Part shown: positions 6,142 to 6,854 of the stretch, piece after piece
How the letters are laid out: each line of letters starts with the position of its first letter
Position numbering within the stretch: the first letter of the stretch is position 1
Assembly: GCA_013214425.1 (NCBI GenBank)
Contig: JABSPN010000165.1
Span: forward strand, 1-6,854
Direction of reading: 5' to 3'
Source: Flavobacteriaceae bacterium
GTDB lineage: Bacteria; Bacteroidota; Bacteroidia; Flavobacteriales; Flavobacteriaceae
DNA: 6,854 bases
Notes under the pieces: generated by a model
Told to the model about the DNA's origin: nothing
What the model saw: the letters and a program-made list of their open reading frames with translations, nothing else
The model's database searches: none
Program-made: the position numbers and the translations under genes

Positions 6142-6174
6142 CCAAATTAAAATAACCCCTTAAACCCCACAAAT

Positions 6175-6854
6175 ATGAAAAGATTATATCTTGTCATAAT
6201 TTTTATTTTATTCACTCTATCGGCTTTTTCTCAAACTTTTAATTATCAGGCAGCAGCTAGAGATGCTTCTGGTTATATCTTACAAAACCAAAATATAGGC
6301 TTAAGAACTTCTATATTACTTGGAGGACCCGCTGGGCCGAGTCAATACAGCGAATCACATAATCTAACGACTAATAATTACGGAATTTTTGATCTACCCG
6401 TAGGAGGCGGGACAATAATATCAGGTGATTTTTCAACAATAGACTGGAGCTTAGGAAATTATTGGCTAGAAGTATCCATAGATATTACTGGAGGTACTTC
6501 CTATACAGTTTTAGGATCTTCTGAATTACGTTTTGTTCCATTTGCTATGTATGCCGCAAGTGGAAACTCTGGCGCTCCAGGAGCAGATGGTGTAGGAATT
6601 GTTTCTACATTAGATAACGGAGATGGAACATTCACGCTAAACTATTCAGACGGATCTTCATTCACAACAATCGATCTAACAGGTGCTGATGGAGCCGATG
6701 GAGATGATGGAAATGGAATTGTTTCTACCGTAGACAATGGAGATGGAACTTTTACTATAAACTATTCTGACGGATCTTCTTTTACAACAATCGATCTAAC
6801 TGGTGCGGATGGAGCTGATGGTGCTGATGGTGCAGACGGAACAAACGGTACTGA
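6175..6854 (+). CDS. Collagen-like repeat surface protein, C-terminus beyond window
   Basis: The frame is open from ATG 6175 to the window end (226 complete codons, no stop), so the gene is truncated only by the window. An in-frame stop at 6148-6150 fixes this start. A signal peptide (MKRLYLVIIFILFTLSAFS, cleavage before Gln20) shows export. Residues about 21-127 form the N-terminal domain common in Bacteroidota secreted repeat proteins: FNYQAAARDASG (22-33), then the NIGLRTSILLG segment (40-50), a Y-S-E-S-H...TNN-YG-IF-LPVG stretch (58-77), DWSLGNYWLEVSID (90-103) and LRFVPFAMYA (118-127). After a short GAPGADG linker, two 40-residue units start at 141 and 181 (GIVST.DNGDGTFT.NYSDG...), each ending in collagen-like G-x-y triplets with many GAD. 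The likely location is the cell surface or extracellular, with a structural or adhesive role by analogy. No C-terminal sorting domain is visible yet. It is noticeably richer in GC than its surroundings, as Gly/Asp coding requires. Confidence 0.9.
   Translation, partial: MKRLYLVIIFILFTLSAFSQTFNYQAAARDASGYILQNQNIGLRTSILLGGPAGPSQYSESHNLTTNNYGIFDLPVGGGTIISGDFSTIDWSLGNYWLEVSIDITGGTSYTVLGSSELRFVPFAMYAASGNSGAPGADGVGIVSTLDNGDGTFTLNYSDGSSFTTIDLTGADGADGDDGNGIVSTVDNGDGTFTINYSDGSSFTTIDLTGADGADGADGADGTNGT
6595..6834 (+). repeat. Tandem 120-bp (40-codon) repeats in the collagen-like gene
   Basis: Unit 1 is 6595-6714 and unit 2 is 6715-6834, exactly in frame. By eye they differ at about 20 of 120 bases. 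Most differences in the first 35 codons are synonymous (only Leu/Val and Leu/Ile changes there), and the rest cluster in the variable G-x-y tail. More copies may follow beyond the window. Confidence 0.9.

Larger units (their letters stand above)
5860..6174. other. Long non-coding region rich in short inverted and direct repeats
   Basis: About 315 bases without a credible gene lie between the terminator at 5859 and the ATG at 6175. In order they hold a TTAACA/TGTTAA dyad (5872-5885), a T6A8 tract (5940-5953), a perfect TAnnTTTG box (5959-5966), two GCTTTACA copies 30 bases apart (6047 and 6077), a perfect 8-bp inverted repeat (6075-6099), a perfect 9-bp inverted repeat (6118-6141), and two AACCCC copies (6154 and 6163) just before the start codon. 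The length suggests a regulated promoter with a long mRNA leader, or a small RNA; the sequence alone does not decide. Confidence 0.5.

Overview
The window looks like chromosome from a marine-type Bacteroidota, most likely Flavobacteriaceae. The basis is very AT-rich DNA, the absence of clear Shine-Dalgarno sequences, secreted proteins whose signal peptides end just before Gln, TAnnTTTG-type promoter boxes, and several protein families typical of that group. No RNA genes, insertion sequences, integrases or CRISPR arrays were seen.

Layout. Bases 27-2204 (minus strand) encode a 725-residue exported protein of unrecognised family. A 177-bp gap follows, holding that gene's likely promoter and a minus-strand terminator for the next unit. 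Bases 2381-3169 (minus) hold a probable two-gene operon of small membrane proteins: an 88-residue protein with three predicted membrane segments, then a YiaA/YiaB-like protein with an internally duplicated domain. A 150-bp divergent promoter region separates it from 3320-4819 (plus), a 499-residue cytoplasmic all-helical, TPR-like protein. Next come two small exported proteins on the plus strand, at 4914-5372 (Spy/CpxP-like) and 5463-5804 (a shorter, possibly distantly related protein). Each is followed by a strong intrinsic terminator. A 370-bp stretch rich in inverted repeats then leads into a collagen-like, repeat-containing surface protein that starts at 6175 and is still open at the window end.

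How the parts may work together. Most products are predicted to be membrane or envelope proteins, so the region can be read as an envelope or stress neighbourhood. That is inference. The terminators and gaps indicate mostly separate transcription units, and only the 88-residue/YiaA-like pair looks co-transcribed.

The most notable non-coding signal is a run of GTTAAG hexamers at 4821, 4831 and 4841, with degenerate copies at 4860 and 4879. All sit on one helical face directly upstream of the Spy/CpxP-like gene. The arrangement resembles a binding array for an OmpR/PhoB-type response regulator, and recalls the way CpxR controls spy and cpxP in Enterobacteria. No regulator gene is present in the window.
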